A DNA stretch of 64,000 nt, taken from the NCBI GenBank assembly GCA_036501025.1, contig DASYBB010000065.1, positions 1 through 64,000 on the forward strand. Reading direction: 5' to 3'. This document shows, piece after piece, positions 54,481 through 61,375 of this stretch. Below the pieces are notes generated by a model that had not been told where the DNA came from, ran no database searches, and saw only the letters and a program-made list of their open reading frames with translations. A program made the translations under genes and the position numbers. Origin of the DNA: DASUBV01 sp036501025. GTDB lineage: Bacteria; Actinomycetota; Actinomycetes; Streptosporangiales; Streptosporangiaceae. How positions within the stretch are numbered: position 1 is the first letter of the stretch; each line of letters opens with the position of its first letter.

Positions 54481-55026
54481 GTGAGCATCAAGCCGATTCG
54501 CCTATTCGGCGATCCGGTCCTACGGACCCCCGCGGAGACGGTCACCGATTTTGACGCGGAGCTGCGCAAGCTCGTCAAGGACCTCACCGACACCATGCTG
54601 GAGGCGCCCGGCCTCGGCCTGGCCGCGCCGCAGATCGGCGTCGGGCTGCGCGTGTTCACGTACTACATCGATGACGTGCTCGGCCACCTCATCAACCCGA
54701 CCCTGCAGCTGTCGGCGGAGGAGGAGACCGACGACGAGGGCTGCCTGTCGTTCCCGTCCCTGCAGTACCCCACGCCCCGTTCCTACGGCGTCGTGGCGGG
54801 CGGCTTCAACATGCACGGCGAGCCGGTGGCCCTGGAAGGCACCGGCCAGCTGGCCCGGTGCGTCCAGCACGAGACCGATCACCTCGACGGCATCTTGTTC
54901 ATCGACCGGCTCGACCCGGCGCAGCGCAAGCTGGCCATGAAGGAGATCCGGGCAGCCGAGTGGTGGGGCGAGCCGGTCCCGGTGGTGCGCGCCTCGCCGC
55001 ACCCGACCCACGGGAAGGCCAGCTAG
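54481..55026 (+). CDS. def: Peptide deformylase
   Basis: Removes the N-formyl group from nascent proteins. The 181-residue enzyme has all three motifs: GLGLAAPQIG (I), EGCLSFPS (II) and QHETDHLDG (III, the metal-binding HExxH type). The GTG start has AGGAGG about 6 nt upstream. A TAGACT at 54431 may be a -10. fmt follows after 3 nt, an expected pair because Fmt adds the formyl group that Def removes. Confidence 0.95.
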   Translation: MSIKPIRLFGDPVLRTPAETVTDFDAELRKLVKDLTDTMLEAPGLGLAAPQIGVGLRVFTYYIDDVLGHLINPTLQLSAEEETDDEGCLSFPSLQYPTPRSYGVVAGGFNMHGEPVALEGTGQLARCVQHETDHLDGILFIDRLDPAQRKLAMKEIRAAEWWGEPVPVVRASPHPTHGKAS

Positions 55027-55029
55027 CCC

Positions 55030-55965
55030 GTGCGCCTGGTCTTCGCCGGCACCCCGGCCACCGCCGTGCCGTCGCTGGATGCCCTGCTGGGCTCCCGGCA
55101 CGAGGTGGCCGCCGTCATCACCCGCCCCGACGCCCCGGCCGGCCGCGGCCGGCGGCTCGAGCCCAGTCCCGTCGCGGTGCGCGCCGCGGAGGCGGGCGTC
55201 GAGGTGCTGCGTCCGGCCAAGCCCAGCGAGCCGGAGTTCAAGGACCGGCTGCGCGAGATCGCGCCGGACTGCTGCCCGGTGGTCGCCTACGGTGCGCTCA
55301 TCCCGCAGTCGGCCCTGGACATACCGGCGCGCGGCTGGGTCAACCTGCACTTTTCCATCCTGCCGGCCTGGCGCGGCGCGGCCCCGGTGCACCACGCGAT
55401 CCTGCACGGCGACGACATGACCGGGGCCACCACCTTCCAGCTGGTCCGCGAGATGGACGCCGGGCCCACCTACGGGGTGCTGACCGAGCCGATCCGGCCG
55501 TCTGACACCACCGGCTCGCTGCTGGAGCGGCTGAGCATCGCCGGGGCGGGCCTGCTCGTCACGACCCTGGACATGATCGAGTCCGGCGAGCTCGAGGCGC
55601 GCCCGCAGCCGGCCGACGGGATCAGCCTGGCCCCGAAGGTCACGACGGCGGATGCCGAGGTCAACTGGAAGGTCGCCGCCCCGGCGGTGAATCGGCTCAT
55701 CCGGGCCTGCACCCCGGCACCCGGGGCCTGGACCATACTCGACGGGACGCGCGTCAAGCTGCTGCCCGTGAGCAGCCCCCCGGACGCGGCCGACATCGTC
55801 CTGCACCCCGGCGAGCTGTGGGCGACCCGGGACCGGGTGCTGGTCGGCACCGCCACCGCGCCCGTGCAGCTCGGCGATGTCCAGCCCGGCGGCAAGCGGC
55901 TGATGGCGGCCGCGGAGTGGGCGCACGGCCTGCGGCTGGATGACGGCCGCGCGGTGCTGGGCTAG
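55030..55965 (+). CDS. fmt: Methionyl-tRNA formyltransferase
   Basis: Formylates initiator Met-tRNA. The 311-residue protein has MRLVFAGTPATAVPSLDAL, the catalytic region WVNLHFSILPAWRGAAPVHH (Asn/His/Asp family; the Asp lies in EMDAGP), and a C-terminal tRNA-binding domain from about 205. Its stop TAG is immediately followed by the GTG of rsmB, so def-fmt-rsmB form a tight operon. Confidence 0.95.
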   Translation: MRLVFAGTPATAVPSLDALLGSRHEVAAVITRPDAPAGRGRRLEPSPVAVRAAEAGVEVLRPAKPSEPEFKDRLREIAPDCCPVVAYGALIPQSALDIPARGWVNLHFSILPAWRGAAPVHHAILHGDDMTGATTFQLVREMDAGPTYGVLTEPIRPSDTTGSLLERLSIAGAGLLVTTLDMIESGELEARPQPADGISLAPKVTTADAEVNWKVAAPAVNRLIRACTPAPGAWTILDGTRVKLLPVSSPPDAADIVLHPGELWATRDRVLVGTATAPVQLGDVQPGGKRLMAAAEWAHGLRLDDGRAVLG

Positions 55966-57645
55966 GTGGCCGGCTCAGCCAAGGCGCCCGGCCCGGCCTC
56001 CGCCCCCGGCCGCGGCACCGGACGGAAGCAGGCGGCGGGCGGATCGCCCCGGCCCGGCCGGCGACCGGGGCCGGCGCCGGCCGGCGGCCCGCGTTCCCAG
56101 CGGCCGCGCCAGGGCCGGGCTGATCCGGTCCGGCGGGCGGCCTGTGACGTCCTGTGCGCCGTCGCCGAGCGGGATGCCTACGCCAACCTGCTCCTGCCGG
56201 CCGTCCTGGCTCAGCGCGGCCTGGGCGGGCGGGACGCGGCCCTGGCCACCGAGCTGACCTACGGCACGCTGCGCGGCCAGGGCACCTACGATGCGGTGCT
56301 GGCCATCTGCAGCGACCGCGACCTGGGCACGCTGGACCTCGCCGTGCGCGAGATCCTGCGCCTGGGCACTCATCAGCTGCTCGCGACCCGGGTCGCCCCG
56401 CACGCGGCCGTCGCGACCTCGGTCGACCTGGTCCGGGACATCGTCGGCCAGCGGGCGGCCGGATTCGTGAACGCCATCCTGCGCCGGGTGTCGACCCGCG
56501 ACCTGGACGCCTGGCTGGAAATCGCCGCGCCGAGCCGCGCCGACGACATCATCGGGCACCTGGCGGTCCGCTACAGCCACCCGCGCTGGATCGTCACGGC
56601 CCTGAGCGACGCCCTGGGCGAGACCCCGCCCGGCAGCGCCGGCCAGACCGGCCTGGCCGAGTCCGGCCTGGCCGAGTCCGGCCTGGCCGAGTCCGGCCTG
56701 GCCGCGTCTGAGCTGTCGGAGTCCGGCCTGGCCGAGAGCGCGCTGGCCGAGACCGAGGCCGTGCTGGCCGCGGACAACGAGCGCCCCCGGGTCACGCTGT
56801 GCGCCGTCCCCGGCCTGGCCGAGCAGGCCGAGCTGGCCGAGTGGGGCGCCAGCCCGGCGCGCTGGTCGGAATTCGGCGCTTACCTGCGCGACGGCGACCC
56901 CGCCCGGATCCCGGCTGTCGCCCAGGCGCGGGCCGGAGCGCAGGACGAGGCCAGCCAGCTGGCGGCTATCGCCCTGACCAGGGTGCCGGTCGCGGGCTCC
57001 GACAGCCGCTGGCTGGACCTGTGCGCCGGGCCGGGCGGCAAGGCCCGGCTGCTGGCCGGCCTGGCCGTGCGCTCGGGCGCCCGGCTGCTGGCCGCCGAGC
57101 TGCGCGAGCATCGTGCCCGGCTGGTCCGGTCCGCCGTGAGCGCCTGGCCGTCCGCGGACCAGGTTCAGGCCGGCCGGGCCCAGGCCGGCCAGGGAGGTCC
57201 GCCCGCGGGCGTGGTCGTCGCCGACGGGCGGCGCCCGGCGTGGGCCGCGGGCACCTTCGACCGGGTCATCGCCGACGTCCCGTGCTCCGGGCTGGGCGCG
57301 CTGCGGCGGCGCCCCGAGGCGCGCTGGCGGCGCTCGCCCGAGACCGTGAGCGGCCTGCACGGGCTGCAGCGGAGGCTGCTGAGGACGGCCCTCGACTCGG
57401 TCCGCCCCGGCGGGGTCGTGGCCTTCGTCACCTGCACGCCGCACCTGGCCGAGACCCGCGGGGTCCTGGCCGACGTCCTGCCGGCCCGCCGCGACGTCGA
57501 GGTCCTGGACGCCCCGGCGATCCTGGCCGAGGTGCCCGGACTCGCGTGCAGCGGACCGGACAGCCGCTACGCCCAGTTCTGGCCCCACCGGCACGGCACG
57601 GACGGGATCTTCATCGCGCTCCTCCGCCGGCTTCCGGCCGCCTGA
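55966..57645 (+). CDS. rsmB: 16S rRNA (cytosine-967) methyltransferase RsmB
   Basis: Methylates C967 of 16S rRNA with SAM. The 559-residue protein has a basic Gly/Pro/Arg-rich N-terminus (1-50), the NusB-like RNA-binding domain (about 50-205), an acidic linker with a tandem GLAES repeat, and a Rossmann methyltransferase domain (SRWLDLCAGPGGKARLL). It carries catalytic cysteines in ADVPCSGLG and FVTCTPHLAE. The repeat linker is longer than in typical RsmB. It starts directly after the fmt stop. Confidence 0.9.
   Translation: MAGSAKAPGPASAPGRGTGRKQAAGGSPRPGRRPGPAPAGGPRSQRPRQGRADPVRRAACDVLCAVAERDAYANLLLPAVLAQRGLGGRDAALATELTYGTLRGQGTYDAVLAICSDRDLGTLDLAVREILRLGTHQLLATRVAPHAAVATSVDLVRDIVGQRAAGFVNAILRRVSTRDLDAWLEIAAPSRADDIIGHLAVRYSHPRWIVTALSDALGETPPGSAGQTGLAESGLAESGLAESGLAASELSESGLAESALAETEAVLAADNERPRVTLCAVPGLAEQAELAEWGASPARWSEFGAYLRDGDPARIPAVAQARAGAQDEASQLAAIALTRVPVAGSDSRWLDLCAGPGGKARLLAGLAVRSGARLLAAELREHRARLVRSAVSAWPSADQVQAGRAQAGQGGPPAGVVVADGRRPAWAAGTFDRVIADVPCSGLGALRRRPEARWRRSPETVSGLHGLQRRLLRTALDSVRPGGVVAFVTCTPHLAETRGVLADVLPARRDVEVLDAPAILAEVPGLACSGPDSRYAQFWPHRHGTDGIFIALLRRLPAA
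56647..56745 (+). repeat. Tandem 15-bp repeat in the rsmB linker
   Basis: GGCCTGGCCGAGTCC recurs three times in tandem, then in decayed form (encoding GLAES units and SELSESGLAES). In-frame and uninterrupted. It looks like slippage expansion in the linker between the RNA-binding and catalytic domains. Confidence 0.75.
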
Positions 57646-57783
57646 CCCGGCAGGCCTGCCCCCGGCCCGGCCCGGCCCGGCCTGGATGCAGGCCGCGGCT
57701 GGGGTGCGTCCGGGCCGGGTAGCGCCACGTTTCGCTAGGAAGCGGGGTGGCACGAGGACGTTCGCGCCGGCCGCGCGCGTGGC

Positions 57784-58524
57784 CTAGCCGCCGGAGCGGG
57801 TCAGGGACGCGCTGGCCGGGCGGGCGACGCGGCGGGTGCCGAGGTCGGCGCGCTGGCCCTTCTCGTAGCCGGCGCCGTAGCCGGTGCCGCTGTAGGTCGT
57901 GCGGGCCGCGCGGGTCACCGGGTACTCGCGCTGCACGGCGGCCTTGATGACCAGGGACCGGTCGGCCAGCACCAGCGCGGTGCTCCTCCCCGTCCCGGCC
58001 TGCCCCTGGTCCTCGGCGGTGGCCCGGGCAGCCTGCTCGGCGGCCTTGACCCGGGTGATCACCGCCGCGCCGAAGCCCAGCAGCCAGGACCGCCGCCACG
58101 CGCGGGGGCTGGCCCGCTCGGGCACGATCGCGGTGGCCAGGCCGTGCGACATCTGGACCAGAACCGAGGTGTACAGCACGTCTGTGCGCTCGATGTCGGA
58201 GTCGAAGCCGAAGATGTGGACCTGCAGGCCGGTGCGGGTGGTGAGCAGGATGCACTGGCAGCGCAGCGCCGCGCCGAGCCCGCACAAAAGGTGAGCCTTG
58301 ACCCGCTTCCACGGGTTGTCCAGGTCCACCATCCGGCTGCCCGGCGCGTCGGTCTCGGGCCGCGCGGCGGCCAGCAGCGCCCGGTCGATCCCGTACCGGG
58401 CCATCAGCTCCGCCGCCTTGGCCGTCAGCGCCTGCGCCTCGGGCGGCGTCACGCCCTCGGCCTCGGCCTTGGCCAGCAGCTTGCGGACCCGGTCCAGCAG
58501 CTTGTCCGGTGCCTCACTGGTCAC
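57784..58524 (-). CDS. DUF2786 domain protein
   Basis: A 246-residue cytosolic protein with the DUF2786 N-terminus (LLDRVRKLLAKAEAEGVTPPEAQALTAKAAELMARYGID), then a helical and strand region (HIFGFDSDIERTDVLYTSVLVQM) and a basic C-terminus (TYSGTGYGAGYEKGQRADLG). Function unknown; some members are near phage or DNA metabolism genes. The GTG at 58524 has GGAGG 7 nt upstream. It is convergent with rsmB and divergent from rpe. Confidence 0.8.
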   Translation of the reverse strand: MTSEAPDKLLDRVRKLLAKAEAEGVTPPEAQALTAKAAELMARYGIDRALLAAARPETDAPGSRMVDLDNPWKRVKAHLLCGLGAALRCQCILLTTRTGLQVHIFGFDSDIERTDVLYTSVLVQMSHGLATAIVPERASPRAWRRSWLLGFGAAVITRVKAAEQAARATAEDQGQAGTGRSTALVLADRSLVIKAAVQREYPVTRAARTTYSGTGYGAGYEKGQRADLGTRRVARPASASLTRSGG

Positions 58525-58670
58525 GTGGCGGCCTCCTCGCCGGTCGGGGACTCGAATGCAGCATCGAACACTAGTCAGGGGGTCTGACAGCCGGTGCGCC
58601 GAGGCTACCGGCCGGCCGGGCGCGCGTCGCGACATGGCCGGCTTTCGCCCGGCCGCCCTGGCGCCCCCTC

Positions 58671-58676
58671 TAGACT
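58671..58676 (+). promoter_or_regulatory. Candidate -10 for rpe
   Basis: TAGACT lies 8 nt before the ATG at 58685 (5 nt before an in-frame GTG at 58682). No Shine-Dalgarno is seen, so transcription may start at the initiation codon. Confidence 0.4.
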
Positions 58677-58684
58677 CGCCGGTG

Positions 58685-59347
58685 ATGACGGTACAGATTG
58701 CGCCCAGCCTGCTGGCGTCCGATTTTGCCCGGCTCGCTGACGAGGCCGAGACGGTGTCGGCCGTCGCGGACTGGCTCCACGTGGACGTGATGGACGGCCA
58801 TTTCGTGCCGAACCTCACGATCGGCCTGCCCGTCGTGCAGGCGCTGCTGAAGCACGCGCGGCTGCCGCTGGACTGCCACCTGATGATCGAGGATCCCGAC
58901 CGCTGGGCACCGTCCTACGCCGAGGCCGGGGCGCGCAACGTGACCATCCACGCCGAGGCGGCGAGCGCCCCGGTGCGCACGCTGCGGGCGATCCGGGCGG
59001 CGGGCGCCCGCGCCGGGGTGGCGTTCAACCCCGCGACGCCCGTCGAGCCGTACGCCGACCTGCTGTCCGAGGTGGACATGCTGCTGCTGATGACGATCGA
59101 GCCCGGGTTCGGCGGCCAGCCGTTCCTGGACTTCATCCTGCCCAAGATCCGCCGGGCGCGGCAGCTGGTCAGCGCCCGCGGCGGCTCGATCTGGCTGCAG
59201 GTGGACGGCGGCGTCACCGACGAGACGATCGGCCGCTGCGCCGAGGCCGGCGCCGACATGTTCGTGGCCGGCTCGGCGGTATTCGGGTCCGCGGACCCGG
59301 CGGGGAGCGTCCAGGCACTGCGCGACATCGCCGCGCGGTCGTCCTAG
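58685..59347 (+). CDS. rpe: Ribulose-phosphate 3-epimerase
   Basis: Interconverts ribulose-5- and xylulose-5-phosphate in the pentose phosphate pathway. The 220-residue TIM barrel has APSLLASDFARLADE, the metal/catalytic HVDVMDGHFVPNLTIG, CHLMIEDPDRW, PGFGGQPF and VDGGVTDET. It is complete. In streptomycetes it likewise lies downstream of rsmB. Confidence 0.95.
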   Translation: MTVQIAPSLLASDFARLADEAETVSAVADWLHVDVMDGHFVPNLTIGLPVVQALLKHARLPLDCHLMIEDPDRWAPSYAEAGARNVTIHAEAASAPVRTLRAIRAAGARAGVAFNPATPVEPYADLLSEVDMLLLMTIEPGFGGQPFLDFILPKIRRARQLVSARGGSIWLQVDGGVTDETIGRCAEAGADMFVAGSAVFGSADPAGSVQALRDIAARSS

Positions 59348-59521
59348 GCGCTCCGGCCCGGCAATCGGTATTCAGGGATCGGCATTCGCCACCAGCCCGG
59401 ACAGCGAGCGCGTCTTGCGCAGCCACGGGCCACCCCAGTCCGCGGCGGCGTGACCGCCGCGCCGGGAAGCTCCACCTGGAAACACGGGTCAAGGCGTTAG
59501 CCTGGCCGGGACCGGGCCGGC

Positions 59522-59548
59522 TGTCGATTCTCGCCGATCCCGTTCGTC
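59522..59548 (+). promoter_or_regulatory. ECF42-type promoter upstream of the DGPF operon
   Basis: TGTCGA (59522-59527), a 17-nt spacer and CGTC (59545-59548) match the ECF42-dependent promoter motif (TGTCGA and CG(A/T)C) as I remember it from the published description of this sigma group. It lies 50 nt before the DGPF gene, so the operon is probably autoregulated. Confidence 0.7.
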
Positions 59549-59597
59549 GGGAGGAGTACGAGACCGGAACATCCGGCCCTGAGACTGGGGAGGCCCG

Positions 59598-59966
59598 ATG
59601 GCCAAGTACCTGATCCTGATCTACGAGAACGAGGGCGGCTACGCCGACGCGGGACCGCAGGTATGGCAGCAGGCCATGGAGGCGCACGGCCGGTTCGCCG
59701 GCCAGGCCGCCGAGCACGGCGTGAAGATCCTGGGCGGCGAGGCGCTGCAGCCGGTCGCCACCGCCACCTCGATCCGCGGTGACGTGGTGACCGACGGGCC
59801 GTTCGCCGAGACCAAGGAGGCCCTGGGCGGCTTCTACCTGATCGAGGCCAGGGACCTGGACCAGGCGCTCGCGGTGGCCAAGCTCTGCCCCGCGCCCTAC
59901 GGCGGCGTCGAGGTCCGCCCGATCATGGACACGTCCGGGCCGATGCCGGGCGCTGAGGGGGCCTAG
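59598..59966 (+). CDS. YCII-related DGPF protein
   Basis: A 122-residue protein of the ferredoxin-like YCII family, with the signature DGPFAETKE at about residue 66 that names the DGPF subgroup. These genes typically occur in operons with ECF42 sigma factors; their biochemical role is not known, possibly an accessory or stress function. The start has GGGGAGG about 5 nt upstream. Only one DGPF copy is present here. Confidence 0.88.
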   Translation: MAKYLILIYENEGGYADAGPQVWQQAMEAHGRFAGQAAEHGVKILGGEALQPVATATSIRGDVVTDGPFAETKEALGGFYLIEARDLDQALAVAKLCPAPYGGVEVRPIMDTSGPMPGAEGA

Positions 59967-60078
59967 GACCATCAGCGGGCCAGCGGGCCGGGAGGCGGGG
60001 AACGGGCGCGAGCCGGTCCCCGTCAGCCCGGCCGCGGGGGCCGCGGTCGAGGCCGCGCACCGCCGCGAGTGGGGGTTC

Positions 60079-61332
60079 GTGCTGGCCGCCACCGCGCGGG
60101 TGGCGCGCGACCTCGACCTCGCCGAGGAATGCGTGCAGGACGCGTACCTGGCCGCGCTCGACGCGTGGTCGCGCCAGGGGGTGCCGGACAACCCGGCGGC
60201 CTGGCTGACCACCGCGGCCCGGCGCAAGGCGCTGGACGCACTGCGCCGGGACAAGACCTTTCGTGCGAAACTTCCGCTTCTCCTGGAACCCGAGCCCGCC
60301 CCGGAGCCCCGTTCCGGGCCGGAGCCGGAGATCCCCGATGACCGGCTGCGGCTCGTCTTCACCTGCTGCCATCCCGCGCTGGCCCGCGAGGCCCAGGTGG
60401 CCCTGACGCTGCGCCTGGTGTGCGGCGTCACGACCGCGGAGATCGCGGGGGCGTTCCTGGTGTCGGAGGCGACGATGGCGGCCCGGGTCACCCGGGCCAA
60501 GAAGAAGATCGCGGCCGCGCGGATCCCGTACCGGGTGCCGGCCGCCGCCGACCTGCCCGACCGGCTGGACGCCGTGCTGACCGTGATCCACCTGCTCTAC
60601 ACCACCGGCCACACCGCCCCCGGCGGGGACGCCCTGGCCCGCGACGACCTGGCCGAGCGCGCGATCGGCCTGGCTGAGCTGGTCGCCGGCCTGATGCCCG
60701 ACGAGCGGGAGGCCCGGGGGCTGCTCGCGCTGCTGCTGCTCAGCCACGCGCGCCGGGCGGCCCGGACCGACGGCGACGGGCGGCTGCTGCTGCTGGCCGA
60801 CCAGGACCGCGCCCGCTGGGACACCGGGGCCATCGCCCGCGGCACCGCGCTGGTGGTCGGCGCGCTGCGCGGGGCCGGCCGCGGCGGCCGGCCCGGCCGG
60901 TTCGCGCTGCAGGCCGCCATCGCGGCCGTGCACGCCGAGGCGCCGAGCTACGAGGCGACGGACTGGCCGGAGCTGCTCGGGCTCTACGACGAGCTCCTGC
61001 GGGCCTGGCCCTCGCCGGTCGTCGCGCTGAACCGGGCGGTGGTGCTCGCGATGGTGGCGGGGCCGGCCGCGGGGCTGGCCGAGATCGAGGCGCTGGAGAA
61101 GCGGGACGGGCGGCTGGCGGCCTACCGGTACCTGCCCGCGGCCAAGGCCGACCTGCTCCGCCGCGAGGGCCGGCTCGCCGCGGCGGCGGATGCCTACCGG
61201 GCGGCGCTGGCGCTGGCGGACAACGAGGCCGAGCGCGCGTTCCTGGCCGCGCGCCTGGGCGGACTCGCCCCGGCGGCGGCGGCACCGGGCCGGCCGGACG
61301 GTGGTGGCAGGTATGCTCAGCAGCCAGAATGA
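60079..61332 (+). CDS. ECF RNA polymerase sigma factor, ECF42 group with C-terminal TPR-like extension
   Basis: A sigma factor of at least 417 residues: sigma-2 region (ARDLDLAEECVQDAYLAALDAW), sigma-4 (LTLRLVCGVTTAEIAGAFLVSEATMAARVTRAKKKI), then a long helical extension (TALVVGALRG, ADWPELL-like segment, LNRAVVLAMVAGPAAGLAEIEAL and terminal TPR-like helices). The group has no classical anti-sigma factor. The reading frame is open upstream and encodes expected residues (VEAAHRREWGF) before the first canonical start, GTG 60079. A start at ATC 59971, just after the DGPF stop, is thus possible; see findings. Substrate genes are the DGPF operon itself. Confidence 0.88.
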   Translation: MLAATARVARDLDLAEECVQDAYLAALDAWSRQGVPDNPAAWLTTAARRKALDALRRDKTFRAKLPLLLEPEPAPEPRSGPEPEIPDDRLRLVFTCCHPALAREAQVALTLRLVCGVTTAEIAGAFLVSEATMAARVTRAKKKIAAARIPYRVPAAADLPDRLDAVLTVIHLLYTTGHTAPGGDALARDDLAERAIGLAELVAGLMPDEREARGLLALLLLSHARRAARTDGDGRLLLLADQDRARWDTGAIARGTALVVGALRGAGRGGRPGRFALQAAIAAVHAEAPSYEATDWPELLGLYDELLRAWPSPVVALNRAVVLAMVAGPAAGLAEIEALEKRDGRLAAYRYLPAAKADLLRREGRLAAAADAYRAALALADNEAERAFLAARLGGLAPAAAAPGRPDGGGRYAQQPE

Positions 61333-61375
61333 GGACATGTCCGCTGCCGCGCCGTTTGCCGCATAGCCGCCGCTG

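Noticed and set aside
57650..57700. Tandem CCCGG units as a terminator or mobile-element end
   Set aside because: No stable single hairpin with flanking direct repeats; simple GC slippage is enough to explain it.
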